Part shown: positions 33,807 to 42,979 of the stretch, one piece after another
Layout of the letters: every line of letters starts with the position of its first letter
Numbering within the stretch: the stretch's first letter is position 1
Assembly: GCA_023417935.1 (NCBI GenBank)
Contig: JAEZDY010000024.1
Coordinates: forward strand, 248,001 to 312,000
Length of the DNA: 64,000 bases
Direction of reading: 5' to 3'
Source of the DNA: Bacteroidota bacterium
GTDB lineage: Bacteria > Bacteroidota > Bacteroidia > Bacteroidales > Lentimicrobiaceae
Made by a program: the position numbers and the translations under genes
The notes under the pieces: generated by a model
Told to the model about the DNA's origin: nothing
Seen by the model: only the letters and a program-made list of their open reading frames with translations
The model's database searches: none

Positions 33807-34619
33807 ATGCCCTTAAAACGAGTGCCGATTACAAGCAAGTGGTTAATAGCCACGGTAATGATGCTATCAGTAATGAACAGCAACATCATTTTTGCTCAGG
33901 AGTCGGATGATTTCCTTAATGAGTTAGTTGGTGACAACAGGCTAGATACTAGCAATTTAGCTTCCAAATATAGCGTGTATGATTTCTCTGAGATATGGAC
34001 AACTACAGTGGATCAATGTGTAGTTGGAATCATTGGAGAGGAACATATGCGGATAAAGGTTAAAATACTGGAAATAGAGAAGAGGCCAAACGATACCAAT
34101 CTGTACCTTGTTTCAGGTAAATCTTCAGTAATGGGAAACGTTTGTGATTTTACTGGGGCTATTTTTATTAAAAAAGTTCACCTGTTCAGTGTAAGTGGTA
34201 AAAATGACGTTCCGCGTGAAAACAAACCATCAAAAATTAGAGGTGTGCTGGTAGCCGACTATGAATTTCTTGAAAACACCCAACAAAATCATGTGGGCAT
34301 ATTCTCTGGTAAGTTGTACTCCAAATGGCATCTGGATTCATCAAATAGAGTTGTTTACGATGACACAGATTTAACACGAAAGGGATATATAAACAATGCA
34401 TATATTGGCTTTTGGAGGAGTTATGAAGGCAATGACAAAAGAATATGCAGTTGGGGTGATTATAGAGTTCCAATGTCAAAAGATGATTTTGATATAGAAT
34501 CAGAACTTTTCAGGCCGGCTGATAAATTCAGGTCTAAAGGTTGGGATATCTATATTAAGGCCTGGCATGAGGATGATGCAAAAGCCAAAAGTGATGAATT
34601 AAACCCCTGGTGGCAATAA
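33807..34619 (+). CDS. Secreted hypothetical protein
   Basis: 270 residues. A basic N-terminus (MPLKRVPITSKWL) and a hydrophobic stretch ending NIIFAQE form a signal peptide of about 31 residues. The mature protein is soluble, with strands such as MRIKVKILEIEKRPND and YNLYLVSGKSSVMGN-like segments and Trp/Tyr-rich phrases (GFWRSYEGNDKRICSWGDYRV). No recognised domain. It is monocistronic with its own promoter. Confidence 0.6.
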   Translation: MPLKRVPITSKWLIATVMMLSVMNSNIIFAQESDDFLNELVGDNRLDTSNLASKYSVYDFSEIWTTTVDQCVVGIIGEEHMRIKVKILEIEKRPNDTNLYLVSGKSSVMGNVCDFTGAIFIKKVHLFSVSGKNDVPRENKPSKIRGVLVADYEFLENTQQNHVGIFSGKLYSKWHLDSSNRVVYDDTDLTRKGYINNAYIGFWRSYEGNDKRICSWGDYRVPMSKDDFDIESELFRPADKFRSKGWDIYIKAWHEDDAKAKSDELNPWWQ

Positions 34620-34681
34620 GAAGTTACCCTTTTTAGTACTTTCTACAACATTTTATTTTGCAAAGTGTTGATAATTAGAGT

Positions 34682-34715
34682 AATAAGACAGATTTGAGAT
34701 CAAATAGGTCTTATT
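34682..34715. promoter_or_regulatory. Inverted repeat upstream of the lipoprotein gene at 34753
   Basis: AATAAGAC (34682-34689) pairs with GTCTTATT (34708-34715), 18 nt apart; the right arm continues TTATTGCA. The paralogous gene at 59452 also has an 8-bp inverted repeat whose right arm runs into TTATTGCA (59363-59402). A shared operator is possible. Confidence 0.35.
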
Positions 34716-34752
34716 GCACAATACTAATTAGTAGAAACTAAAAACGCGAAAA

Positions 34753-35295
34753 ATGAAACTACCAGTTTATTTCTTAACAGTAGCCGCTATAGTACTTTTT
34801 TCAGCATGTGCCGAAACGACAAGATTCCCAGTGTCAAGCCTCGCACCTGCAGCTGAAATCAAGGCAAAAACTAAAGTCGATAATAACAACAATAACGTAA
34901 TCACTGTTGAAGCAAGAAACCTTGCAAGCCCTGAAAGGATTGACCCTTCAAGCACAGCTTATGTTCTCTGGATTGAAACGAAAGACAATCAGATAAAGAA
35001 TCTGGGGCAATTAGTAAATGAGAACGCTGAAACAGCAACTCTTACTACCATAACTCCGTATGACTTTAAAGAGTTATTCATAACCGCCGAAGAAAGAGGC
35101 AATGTCAACACTCCATCCGGAACTGAAATTTCAAGGGTAGCGGTTAATATTCCCTCTACCACAACTGCAGCTGATGGAACTGAATATGACTATGAATCAG
35201 CTCCAAATGATGATACCAGGACTCCAACAGATGTTAATCGAACAACTGATGATGATCGGTTCAGGAATTCATCGGATACACTGAGAACCTGGTAA
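34753..35295 (+). CDS. Hypothetical lipoprotein, paralogue 1
   Basis: 180 residues; signal peptide with lipobox FSAC (Cys19). The mature core begins RFPVSSLAPAAEIKAKTKVD and continues SSTAYVLWIETKDN, TPYDFKELFITAEERGNV and PSGTEISRVAVN. It is clearly related to the gene at 59452 (APGAEIKAKTRVDQDNNKV, TEYVVWIETDDK, TPYEYSEIIITAESRANV). The C-terminal ~40 residues are acidic, Asp/Thr-rich and unlike the paralogue. The fold looks like a single beta-sandwich domain. Function unknown. Confidence 0.75.
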   Translation: MKLPVYFLTVAAIVLFSACAETTRFPVSSLAPAAEIKAKTKVDNNNNNVITVEARNLASPERIDPSSTAYVLWIETKDNQIKNLGQLVNENAETATLTTITPYDFKELFITAEERGNVNTPSGTEISRVAVNIPSTTTAADGTEYDYESAPNDDTRTPTDVNRTTDDDRFRNSSDTLRTW

Positions 35296-35411
35296 AATAC
35301 CAGTATTAATATAGTTGGATCATAAAAAGATCCTGATGATAACACCCGGAATTAAGATAAAATTTCCGGCATGGAAATTACTTTAATGATTAAATGATAA
35401 TAAGATTAAAC

Positions 35412-35993
35412 TTAGAGGAAGAGATGTTCGGCCAGGATTCGTATGCCTATTAGGATAAGCACGGCGCCTCCGAGCATCTCCATTCTCTTACCGAATCGAT
35501 TACCTACCTTTTTACCAAACAGAATTCCCAACATTGACATTATAAAAGTTACGCTGCCAATAATAAGTACCGGCATCAACACTGCTATCCAAAGAAGGGT
35601 TTCAGGCATTGAAATGAATGACAAGCTCATACCTACAATCAATGCGTCGATGCTTGTAGCAACCGACATTGTAATAAGCACTGTAGGGTTTAACGGGTTA
35701 AAGCCAACTCTTGCTTCCTGATGTTTTGTGCTTTCATAAATCATCCTTATCCCAAGGAAGGCCAACAAAATAAAAGCAACCCAATGATCAATCGGTTTTA
35801 AGTATTCCTGTAAACCTATACCCATCATCCATCCTAAAAAAGGCATCAGGCCCTGGAAGAAGGCTAGTGAAAAAGCTATTATAAGGGCTTTCTTGAAACG
35901 TATTCCGGGCAACATAAGTCCGCTGCTTACCGAAACGGCAAATGAGTCCATTGATAGCCCGAAAGCAATTAAGAAGAGACTAAAGAAATCCAT
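35412..35993 (-). CDS. mntP: Manganese efflux pump MntP
   Basis: Inner-membrane exporter of 193 residues with six hydrophobic segments in two homologous halves. Each half carries the family's key Asp motif (FGLSMDSFAVSVSSG near residue 16, MSVATSIDALIVGMSLSF near 118). Length and motifs fit MntP. I looked for a manganese riboswitch in the 5' region (35994-36134) and saw none. Confidence 0.92.
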   Translation of the reverse strand: MDFFSLFLIAFGLSMDSFAVSVSSGLMLPGIRFKKALIIAFSLAFFQGLMPFLGWMMGIGLQEYLKPIDHWVAFILLAFLGIRMIYESTKHQEARVGFNPLNPTVLITMSVATSIDALIVGMSLSFISMPETLLWIAVLMPVLIIGSVTFIMSMLGILFGKKVGNRFGKRMEMLGGAVLILIGIRILAEHLFL

Positions 35994-36134
35994 TAATCAC
36001 CCTGATTGTTAGATTTGGCAAAAATATTGAATTTATTAATAGTTGTAAACTAGGATTTTAAATTAATTTCTGTTAAGGAAGAGCGTAATATAAACATATT
36101 AATTTTGGGGCACAAAAGCTATTTAGCTATTGCT

Positions 36135-37337
36135 TCAACGGATTATAACTTTGGCAATTTCATCTCTCATCTCCAGAAAATGGGGGCGAAGGAAACTATT
36201 CCCATCCGTACCGTAGTTTACAATGAGTGACATGATTGTATTGTGTTCAGGAAAGTAAAAAAGGTCAGCACTGTATGCAAGATCGCGGCCCCTATGTCCC
36301 CAGGCGTAATCCGTATCAGGATTCCCGATATCAATAAAATCTTTAAAACAGCCTGCTCCTAATAACTTGCGGGTTTCTGCCACAGGATGGAATTCCAGCA
36401 TCTGATCAAGTGATTCTTGTGTAAGCAAAGTCTTTTGCACAAAGAGTGCATCTGCAAACAAGTGCATATCCCATACTGTTGAATATACACCTCCATAACC
36501 GTTGCCACTTCCGGTGTTCCATTGTGTTAAATTCTCAATATTACCATTGTTGTAAAGATCGTAATAACCCTGGGCAACTCCAATCGCAGGAAGATCTTCA
36601 TGCCAGTAGTAGTATGTGTCAGTTAATTCCAGTGGTTCAAATATTTCTTTACGCAGTACGTTGGCGTGCGGTTCACCAGTGGCTGCTTCAATCACCATAC
36701 TCAACAATAGATAATTGGTATTTGAGTAACGGGCAGAATCTCCTGAATTGAAGGCAAACATTTGATCCTTATTATAAACATATTCAAGCAGATCATCACT
36801 AGTCCATTTTTTGGAAGGATCATTCAATACCTGCATGTAAAATCCCTGATCCTTTATTACTTCATATAAGCCGGCCGTGTGATTAAGCAGGTTCTTGATT
36901 GTGAGTGGAGCTTCACCATTACCAATCTTCTTTAATTTATCAGTGCTAATGTATTTACTTACCTGATCGTCAATAGACAAAACACCTTTCTCCTGCAATT
37001 TGAATATTGCGGTAGCAAGCATCATTTTCGTAATACTGGCAATTTTGGAAATATGACAAGGCTGCATCATTACACTTTCAGCTATATCTGATCGGCCGGC
37101 CGATCCAATATAATAGCCATTATCGTCTTTAATAAGCAAAGAAACTCCCGGAATACCCCTACTCACATACTCATCAAGTATTACCTGATAGTAATTGCTT
37201 TTTGGATTTGTTTTATATAACGATTCAACTTCAAGTGGACAATTGAGCTGAGGTGCCCTCTTGATCTCATCCTTTGCACATCCATTGGAAAAGATGATAG
37301 TAACTGCAAGAAGTATAGCTATTATGATTCGGGACAT
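36135..37337 (-). CDS. Serine hydrolase of the beta-lactamase (class C)/PBP-like family, lipoprotein
   Basis: 400 residues; signal peptide with lipobox SNGC (Cys20). The three active-site motifs are SxxK in KIASITKMMLATA, YxN in ARYSNTNYLLLS and HxG in AWGHRGRDLAYS. The family includes esterases, D-aminopeptidases and DD-carboxypeptidases; true beta-lactamase activity is not implied. Its start overlaps the upstream barrel-like gene by 16 bp, so they are co-transcribed. Confidence 0.88.
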   Translation of the reverse strand: MSRIIIAILLAVTIIFSNGCAKDEIKRAPQLNCPLEVESLYKTNPKSNYYQVILDEYVSRGIPGVSLLIKDDNGYYIGSAGRSDIAESVMMQPCHISKIASITKMMLATAIFKLQEKGVLSIDDQVSKYISTDKLKKIGNGEAPLTIKNLLNHTAGLYEVIKDQGFYMQVLNDPSKKWTSDDLLEYVYNKDQMFAFNSGDSARYSNTNYLLLSMVIEAATGEPHANVLRKEIFEPLELTDTYYYWHEDLPAIGVAQGYYDLYNNGNIENLTQWNTGSGNGYGGVYSTVWDMHLFADALFVQKTLLTQESLDQMLEFHPVAETRKLLGAGCFKDFIDIGNPDTDYAWGHRGRDLAYSADLFYFPEHNTIMSLIVNYGTDGNSFLRPHFLEMRDEIAKVIIR

Positions 37338-38029
37338 GGTAGTCGTGTTGGGGCCGCCCTTCCAGGGTCGACTGATTTCTTAAATAATGTAAATTGCAAT
37401 CCGACTGAGAGAATTCCGTTCGGCAGAATAGGAACATAGGTTTTAACAAAGGGGAATTGCAAACGGAAATCATAATTAACAAAGATCCTTCTGATGTTAT
37501 AGTTAAATCCTGCGTCATACCCCACGCCTACTCCCGCACCAGCCACGAAGTAACCTCTCCAGGGAGCATAGGCAGTTTCCCACATTCCATCACGTCTCAC
37601 AAGTTTATCTGTATAAAGGAAACTATGCATATAACCAGCATGTAAGGAAAGTTCCGCCGAAAACTTCCTTATGTATTTTCTGTATCCGGCATGAGTTGTT
37701 AGGAGGAAGGCATGATTCACGTACTGATGGTGAAACCAGGTAAGGCCAATGTCCTGAAACCATTTGCCGGTATATACTTCCCTGCCCCCTAGACTAAAAG
37801 TATTGGTACTTTGAAACATGGGGTTTCTGATAGTTTCACGCCATCCAAATTCATAAGCCACCCTTAAACCCGGATGGAGTGGTTGATTGAAAGCTGCAGT
37901 TACTGATTCAGGTGGTAAAAGTGTAGCGTTGTTCAGCACACTTATAGAGAATGGCTTTGATTTCCACGATTGTGAATGACTTATCCATGGCAATAAAATC
38001 AGAAGAAATAGTAGGCTATGTTTTTTCAT
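37322..38029 (-). CDS. Putative outer-membrane protein, uncharacterised
   Basis: 235 residues with signal peptide MKKHSLLFLLILLPWISHS. The mature part has amphipathic strands and aromatic girdle-like phrases (LRVAYEFGWRETIRN, DIGLTWFHHQYVNHAFLLT, NYDFRLQFPFVKTYVPILP). A barrel of about ten strands is likely. The last ~18 residues (GRAAPTRLPCPES) overlap the next gene and look unstructured. Upstream partner of the serine hydrolase. Confidence 0.65.
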   Translation of the reverse strand: MKKHSLLFLLILLPWISHSQSWKSKPFSISVLNNATLLPPESVTAAFNQPLHPGLRVAYEFGWRETIRNPMFQSTNTFSLGGREVYTGKWFQDIGLTWFHHQYVNHAFLLTTHAGYRKYIRKFSAELSLHAGYMHSFLYTDKLVRRDGMWETAYAPWRGYFVAGAGVGVGYDAGFNYNIRRIFVNYDFRLQFPFVKTYVPILPNGILSVGLQFTLFKKSVDPGRAAPTRLPCPES

Positions 38030-38165
38030 TCGGCCAAAATCGGTTGGATTCCTTATTTGTCAATCTCTATGCACCAAAAATAAGAATTTATCACTACTTT
38101 TATCCAATATTTACCAATGAGGAGTGAATTTTAATTTAGCACTCCTTACCTAATCTTCAACCACT

Positions 38166-39086
38166 ATGCAAACAATCCTTGGTGCAGGAGGAGCTATAGG
38201 CAAAGAGCTGGCCAATGCTCTTACGGAATATACGAGAGAGATAAGACTCGTTAGCAGAAATCCTAAAAAGATCAATGAAAGTGATGAGGTATTTCAGGCG
38301 GATTTATTGAATGCTGCCCAAGTACTGGATGCTGTAAACGGATCATCAGTGGTATACTTAACAGCCGGATTGCCCTACACAGCAGAGGTATGGAAGAGGG
38401 ATTGGCCTGTAATCATGGCAAATGTAATCAATGCTTGCACAAAGCATAATGCTCGCCTGGTGTTTTTTGATAACATGTATATGTACGATCCATCGCAAAT
38501 TGGAAACATGACTGAAAGAACCCCGGTAAAGCCATCAAGTGATAAGGGTAAAGTTCGGGCTCAAATCAATCAAATGATCTTTGATGAAATGGACAAAGGC
38601 AAATTGTCAGCGTTGATTGCACGAAGCGCTGATTATTATGGTCCAGGTGATATCAATACCAGCATGTTATCACAAACTGTTATTCAACCACTTAAGAATG
38701 GTAAGAAAGCAAACTGGATGGGAGGAGTGAATTATAAACACTCAATGACTTATACCGTGGATGCAGGTAAAGCCACTGCATTACTTGGTAATACCCCTGA
38801 TGCATTTAATCAGGTATGGCACCTTCCTACTGCACCTGATCCACTCACCGGTAAACAATGGATTGATGCCATTGCAAATGAGCTAAGCGTTAAGCCTAAT
38901 TTTCAAGTAGCTTCAAAGTTGATGGTTCGGGGATTAGGTCTGTTTATGCCTATCATGAAGGAAATGGTGGAAATGTATTACCAGTACGACCGTGATTATG
39001 TATTTAACAGTACAAAATTTGAGAATCGTTTTTCATTTAAACCTACCCCTTATGAAGATGGCATAAAAGCAGTTACAGGAAAGTAA
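38166..39086 (+). CDS. NAD(P)-dependent epimerase/dehydratase-like protein (extended SDR)
   Basis: 306 residues with the NAD(P) loop right at the N-terminus (TILGAGGAIGKELANAL). A strand-end acid region (QADLLNAAQVLDAV), FFDNMYMYDPSQI and the active-site-like ARSADYYGPG follow. The usual YxxxK pair is not clearly conserved (KGKVRAQINQM follows the Asn-rich loop), so it may be an atypical SDR. Substrate unknown. It is monocistronic, with a terminator 220 bp beyond the stop. Confidence 0.82.
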   Translation: MQTILGAGGAIGKELANALTEYTREIRLVSRNPKKINESDEVFQADLLNAAQVLDAVNGSSVVYLTAGLPYTAEVWKRDWPVIMANVINACTKHNARLVFFDNMYMYDPSQIGNMTERTPVKPSSDKGKVRAQINQMIFDEMDKGKLSALIARSADYYGPGDINTSMLSQTVIQPLKNGKKANWMGGVNYKHSMTYTVDAGKATALLGNTPDAFNQVWHLPTAPDPLTGKQWIDAIANELSVKPNFQVASKLMVRGLGLFMPIMKEMVEMYYQYDRDYVFNSTKFENRFSFKPTPYEDGIKAVTGK

Positions 39087-39304
39087 CATGCATCATCTCA
39101 ATAACGGATTTGTGATTTTATAACTACACCACCACACACTTTCTAATACAACCTGTTGAGTAATTCCACACGGTGTTGAACCTCAATATTTTCTAGATTG
39201 CTTGATAGTCAACATGGTAACCATATTGGCACAGCTTTTGTATTCCATTAAGTAATACTCTTTCAGACTACAGAGTTAATTGGATAAAGTGATGCTTTGT
39301 TTTT

Positions 39305-39359
39305 AAATCCGGAACCTAATTTGCGTTGCCCCCCGACTTATTAGTTCCGGATTTTTTTT
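39305..39359 (+). terminator. Strong intrinsic terminator
   Basis: Fifteen paired bases with one bulged C (39305-39320 with 39340-39354), core ATCCGGAAC/GTTCCGGAT, 19-nt loop, then a run of eight T (39352-39359). Confidence 0.85.
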
Positions 39360-39516
39360 ATTTACATCATGAGAAAAAGTTGCAACCAAACCCTATCCAA
39401 TCAGTCCGCTCATTCTCGATTTATCAATTGCAATTAAGGTTCTAAGCAATTGTATCATGTGGTTAACATCATTACAATTGATGACCACAAGTATAAAAAA
39501 TCATAACTTATTGGGA

Positions 39517-39547
39517 TTGTGAGTGAAAGAAATCACATCTTCCTTTG
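39517..39547 (+). promoter_or_regulatory. Candidate promoter of the porin gene
   Basis: TTG (39517-39519), 20-nt spacer, then TTCCTTTG (39540-39547), which keeps TTTG but has TT in place of the TA of the -7 consensus. It ends 32 nt before ATG 39580. Confidence 0.4.
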
Positions 39548-39579
39548 CAGATAAATAAACCAAATAAAACTGCAACAAA

Positions 39580-40812
39580 ATGAACTTTCGTTTTTTACTT
39601 TCGACCTTCATTATTTTTATTACAATATCAACACAAGCACAGGTTGTAGTGACTCCAGGTGAAGGAGCCCCAACGCAACCTGATCAAACTTATCAAAACA
39701 GCGCTGAAGCTATGTTAAGCACGAGTGGTAAGTTAGGAATCGGTGGATATGGAGAGGTGCATTTCAATCAACCACTTAATAAGGACCAAAGAGACCTTGG
39801 AACAGTGGATGTTCATCGATTAGTAATGTTCCTGGGTTACAACTTCTCTAAAAATACATCTTTTGTAAGTGAAATAGAATTCGAATACGCAAAGGAGCTT
39901 TGGGTGGAACAAGCTTTCCTTCAACACAAGCTCTCTAAATCTATTAACTTCAGGGCAGGACTTATGCTCGTACCCATGGGTATTATTAATGAGTACCATG
40001 AACCTACAACATTTAACGGCGTAGAACGCCCTATGATCGACAATCGTATTGCATTAAGTACATGGCGTGAAGTGGGAGCGGGTTTCTCAGGGAATGTGTT
40101 GCCCGCATCACTGAAATATCAGGTTTACGTTATGAATGGTCTTAGTGGATATGATACTAAAGGTTTGTTTAATGGTGTTGCCGGTTTAAGGGAAGGTCGT
40201 CAGAAAGGTTCAAAAGCTTATGTTCACTCACCAAGTCTTTCAGGTAAAATTGAATATTACGGTGTGAAAAGCCTAAATATTGGTCTATCTGCATATTCAG
40301 GTAAATCGCAAAGCAAGTTGTTTAACAAATTGCACAATGATAGCGTGAACCTGATTAACCGCGCTGATTCATCAATAGTTGGAATCACAATGTTAGGAGC
40401 TGATGCATGATATAAACTTGGCGGTCTCGAACTAAGAGGACAATTTTATTACACTTCATTTTCCAATACTCTGCAGTATAACAAATTCACCGCAGTTGAT
40501 GGCAAACAAAACGATCTTGGTCAGTCAATGGTTGGCTATTATGTTGAAGCAGGGTATAATATACTTCGACATTGCACTAAAACCACTCAGGAGCTTATAC
40601 CATTTGTAAGATACGAATTCTATAATACACATAATTCAGTTGATAATGCAACGGTTCAAAATCTGGCTTATGAGAACGTCATTTTCACTACAGGACTCAC
40701 ATACAAGCTTCACAAGAATGCAGTTCTTAAAACTGACCTGCAGTTTATAAAAAGTGCAAAGGCAACCGAATATTCAAAAGTGCTTAATGCCGGAATTGGT
40801 GTAATGTTCTAG
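39580..40812 (+). pseudogene. Outer-membrane porin interrupted by one in-frame TGA
   Basis: ATG 39580 opens 276 codons, then TGA at 40408-40410, after which the same frame continues 133 more codons to TAG 40810-40812 with no other defect. Together they make a 410-residue barrel. It has a signal peptide (MNFRFLLSTFIIFITISTQA), porin-like strands (GIGGYGEVHFNQPLNKDQRD, AFLQHKLSKSINFRAGLMLVP), a phosphate-selective-porin-like middle (YHEPTTFNGVERPMID) and a terminal Phe (AGIGVMF). Downstream of the stop the text is still coding (YKLGGLELRGQFYYTS). A CGA-to-TGA change is a simple explanation. It could be a recent nonsense mutation, a sequencing error or readthrough. The FMN-binding protein follows 96 bp later. 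Confidence 0.8.
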
Positions 40813-40908
40813 AAAGTTGTTGAAACTTAACATTAAATACGGTAAATGAAAGTACATGTTATTGTTTATGAAAGTCGTTTAGCCTCTTAACTAAAAATGG
40901 ATTGACAA

Positions 40909-41481
40909 ATGAAAATATTAATGTTGGTATTTTTAATAATCACACTGGCTTTCGGAGAAACCTCTGAACCCACACCTGATTACAATCCAAGATCACTGCA
41001 CAACAACCTGAAGAAGATTACCGGATGTGATAGTTACCATAAAGAAGAGCTGGCAATGCCAAATCCAGACGCTTATGGAAGCATGGAAGGTAAGTTCTTC
41101 AGGATATCGTGTAGTAATGGCATTGAATATTTCGTTTATCTAGGCAGGGTTAATAGCTGTAGGGCAAGCGGTTGTAGCATCGACAGACCATCGGGTGAAT
41201 TTGAATTCTTTGATTATTTCAGCATCTATGATTCAAGTTATAAGGTTATGCAGGTCAGTGTCTACAACTATGAAGCGACTCATGGACAAGAAATTACAGC
41301 CAGAGGTTGGTTAAAGCAGTTTGTAGGTTATAAGGAAGGTAATTTTCTAGAGGTTGGAAAAAACGTAGATGCAATATCAGGTGCCACAATTTCAGTGAAT
41401 GGAATAGTAGAAGATGTGAAGGAAAAGACTGTAATGTTACTCAACTTAAGCAATAATCTATCTCAGAGAGTTATTGAATAA
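40909..41481 (+). CDS. Exported FMN-binding protein (covalent flavinylation site)
   Basis: 190 residues with a signal peptide (MKILMLVFLIITLAFG). The C-terminal FMN_bind domain has the motif NVDAISGATISVNG, residues 153-166, where Thr160 of SGAT is the residue to which ApbE attaches FMN in NqrC/RnfG-type domains. The middle has four cysteines (ISCSN, NSCRASGC). It probably carries electrons in the periplasm. No apbE is in the window. It lies behind the porin gene and ends at a strong terminator, so the two may be one operon. Confidence 0.83.
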   Translation: MKILMLVFLIITLAFGETSEPTPDYNPRSLHNNLKKITGCDSYHKEELAMPNPDAYGSMEGKFFRISCSNGIEYFVYLGRVNSCRASGCSIDRPSGEFEFFDYFSIYDSSYKVMQVSVYNYEATHGQEITARGWLKQFVGYKEGNFLEVGKNVDAISGATISVNGIVEDVKEKTVMLLNLSNNLSQRVIE

Positions 41482-41539
41482 TCCAAAATAACCGTAAAGT
41501 AAGATATCTGGTCCAGTAAAATCATAGTGGATTGTATAG

Positions 41540-41581
41540 TTCAGCCCAATTTCACTGTTGTGAATTGGGCTGAATCTTTTT
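41540..41581 (+). terminator. Terminator after the FMN-binding gene
   Basis: Fifteen-bp stem with one bulged T (41540-41555 with 41560-41574), core CAGCCCAATT/AATTGGGCTG, loop TGTT, followed by TCTTTTT. Confidence 0.9.
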
Positions 41582-41588
41582 CGTTAAG

Positions 41589-41720
41589 CATCGAAGGATT
41601 ACATTGTTACCATCGAAGGTTTACATAGTTACCATCGAAGGATTCCATTGTTACTATCGAAGGTTTACATTGTTAATATCGTTGTGTTATAATGCTAATA
41701 TCGTAGTTTTATAATGCTAA
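41589..41720. repeat. Six tandem 22-bp repeats (132 bp)
   Basis: Units start at 41589, 41611, 41633, 41655, 41677 and 41699. The first four read (C/T)ATCGAAGG(A/T)TT.CAT.GTTA(C/A); the last two have drifted to TATCGT(T/A)G.. and end AATGCTAA. There are no spacers between units, so it is not a CRISPR. It begins directly after the terminator of the FMN-binding gene and ends 138 bp before the lipoprotein at 41859. Confidence 0.9.
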
Positions 41721-41858
41721 TTTTTAGTCCACGCAGTGCATTTTAATTAAACACATGTAAAGTATGGTATTATATTTGATAATGAAATTTTCAGATGAAT
41801 TCAGTTGAGTTCGTCATTGAAACAGAAACATACCTATAAACCATAAGTCACGGCCTAT

Positions 41859-42827
41859 ATGAAAAAGTCTACTTTAATCTGGCTGGTCATACTATCGTTT
41901 TCCTTTACAGGATGCAGCAAATATGCAATGATCAGTTTTAACTATCCCCTGGCCCCAGAAGCCACTATGCCTGAAAATGTAAAAACTATAGCCATTGCTA
42001 ACCGCTCACTTACTCATAAGGAAGATAAAGCAGGAAAGATCATTGAATCAGTGCTTAGTGGTGAAATTGAGGTTTCTGACAGAAAAGCTTCTGAGCAATG
42101 CATAAGAGGTGCCTATGAAAGAGCCCGAAGTAATAGTGGCTTTTCGTGCGTAATTCCTGGAGAGTATAAGCTATACGGAACCGGTACCCGGGAAATCCCT
42201 AGCCCACTGGACTGGACTACAGTTGAAAGCTTATGCAATTCAACGGATGCTGATGCTTTGCTTGTCCTTGAAATGTTTGATTCCAATTCTGATATGTTCT
42301 CACTGCCAAAGATCCTTTCAAAAAAACCAGTAGCGGATGAAGAGCGAACATTTAATGTCCTGATGTATTGGCGACTTTATGATCCTTCAGTTAAAAGTAT
42401 CATTGACCAATATGAGTGTTCAAGGCAATTAACATTTCATGGTGATGGCGAAGGTGTTTCAGTTCCCCCTAAGGCTCTTTATGGAGCTGCCTACTCGGGC
42501 GGGCAGGAATATATAGAGCGGTATTTACCCGGCTACTTTATTGTTAACAGAACCGTGTACAAGAAGGGAAAAGGTGCTGATAAACAAGCCTTTGAAAATG
42601 CTTACCGACATGTTGAAACTGATGATTGGGAAGGAGCTGCTGATGCATGGGAAGAGATTTTGAAGCATGATGACTATGAGAACAGGGGTAGGGCTTGCCT
42701 AAACATGGCTGTGTATTATGAACATCTTGGAAATATAGATGAAGCAATCAAATGGGCAAGATTATCCTATGTTGACTATGGTAATAAACATGGAAAGGAC
42801 TACGAACAAGCCTTGAGAAGAATGTAG
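41859..42827 (+). CDS. DUF6340-family lipoprotein with C-terminal TPR-like repeats
   Basis: 322 residues; signal peptide with lipobox FTGC (Cys19). The body carries SFNYPLAPEATMPENVKTIAIANRS-type text that I associate with DUF6340 of Bacteroidota (from memory), GAYERARSNSGF, DADALLVLEMFDS and the TWRLYDP-like strand LMYWRLYDPSVKSI. Residues ~245-320 form two TPR-like helical pairs (ADAWEEILKHDDYENRGR, MAVYYEHLGNIDEAIKWA). Anchored in the envelope, probably as an assembly or scaffold protein. Function unknown. Confidence 0.75.
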   Translation: MKKSTLIWLVILSFSFTGCSKYAMISFNYPLAPEATMPENVKTIAIANRSLTHKEDKAGKIIESVLSGEIEVSDRKASEQCIRGAYERARSNSGFSCVIPGEYKLYGTGTREIPSPLDWTTVESLCNSTDADALLVLEMFDSNSDMFSLPKILSKKPVADEERTFNVLMYWRLYDPSVKSIIDQYECSRQLTFHGDGEGVSVPPKALYGAAYSGGQEYIERYLPGYFIVNRTVYKKGKGADKQAFENAYRHVETDDWEGAADAWEEILKHDDYENRGRACLNMAVYYEHLGNIDEAIKWARLSYVDYGNKHGKDYEQALRRM

Positions 42828-42979
42828 CATTGATTCATGTTCAATTGTATGTGTTGATCACTGAATTTCTAACCTGTTTTGTGCTAAAATCTGTCCAAAG
42901 GGGTTACTTTATGATGAAAACGCTATAAAGTAAAGTTCACTTTTATAATATAGTGTCATATTTCATAAGCAACCAAATC

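Larger units (their letters stand above)
39087..39579. other. Intergenic region with a strong terminator
   Basis: This 493-bp stretch contains the terminator at 39305-39359 and a promoter-like pair at 39517-39547. The 218 bp between the epimerase stop and the terminator could be a long 3' UTR or hold a small RNA. I see no open frame that I would defend. Confidence 0.5.

Noticed and set aside
35994..36134. Manganese (yybP-ykoY) riboswitch before mntP
   Set aside because: The AT-rich leader has none of the expected conserved loops.
40408..40410. Selenocysteine or alternative genetic code at the porin TGA
   Set aside because: TGA is used as an ordinary stop in other genes here (for example hemN and the MFS carrier), and I saw no special structure after the codon.
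41589..41720. CRISPR array
   Set aside because: The units abut with no spacers, decay along the array and there are no cas genes in the window.
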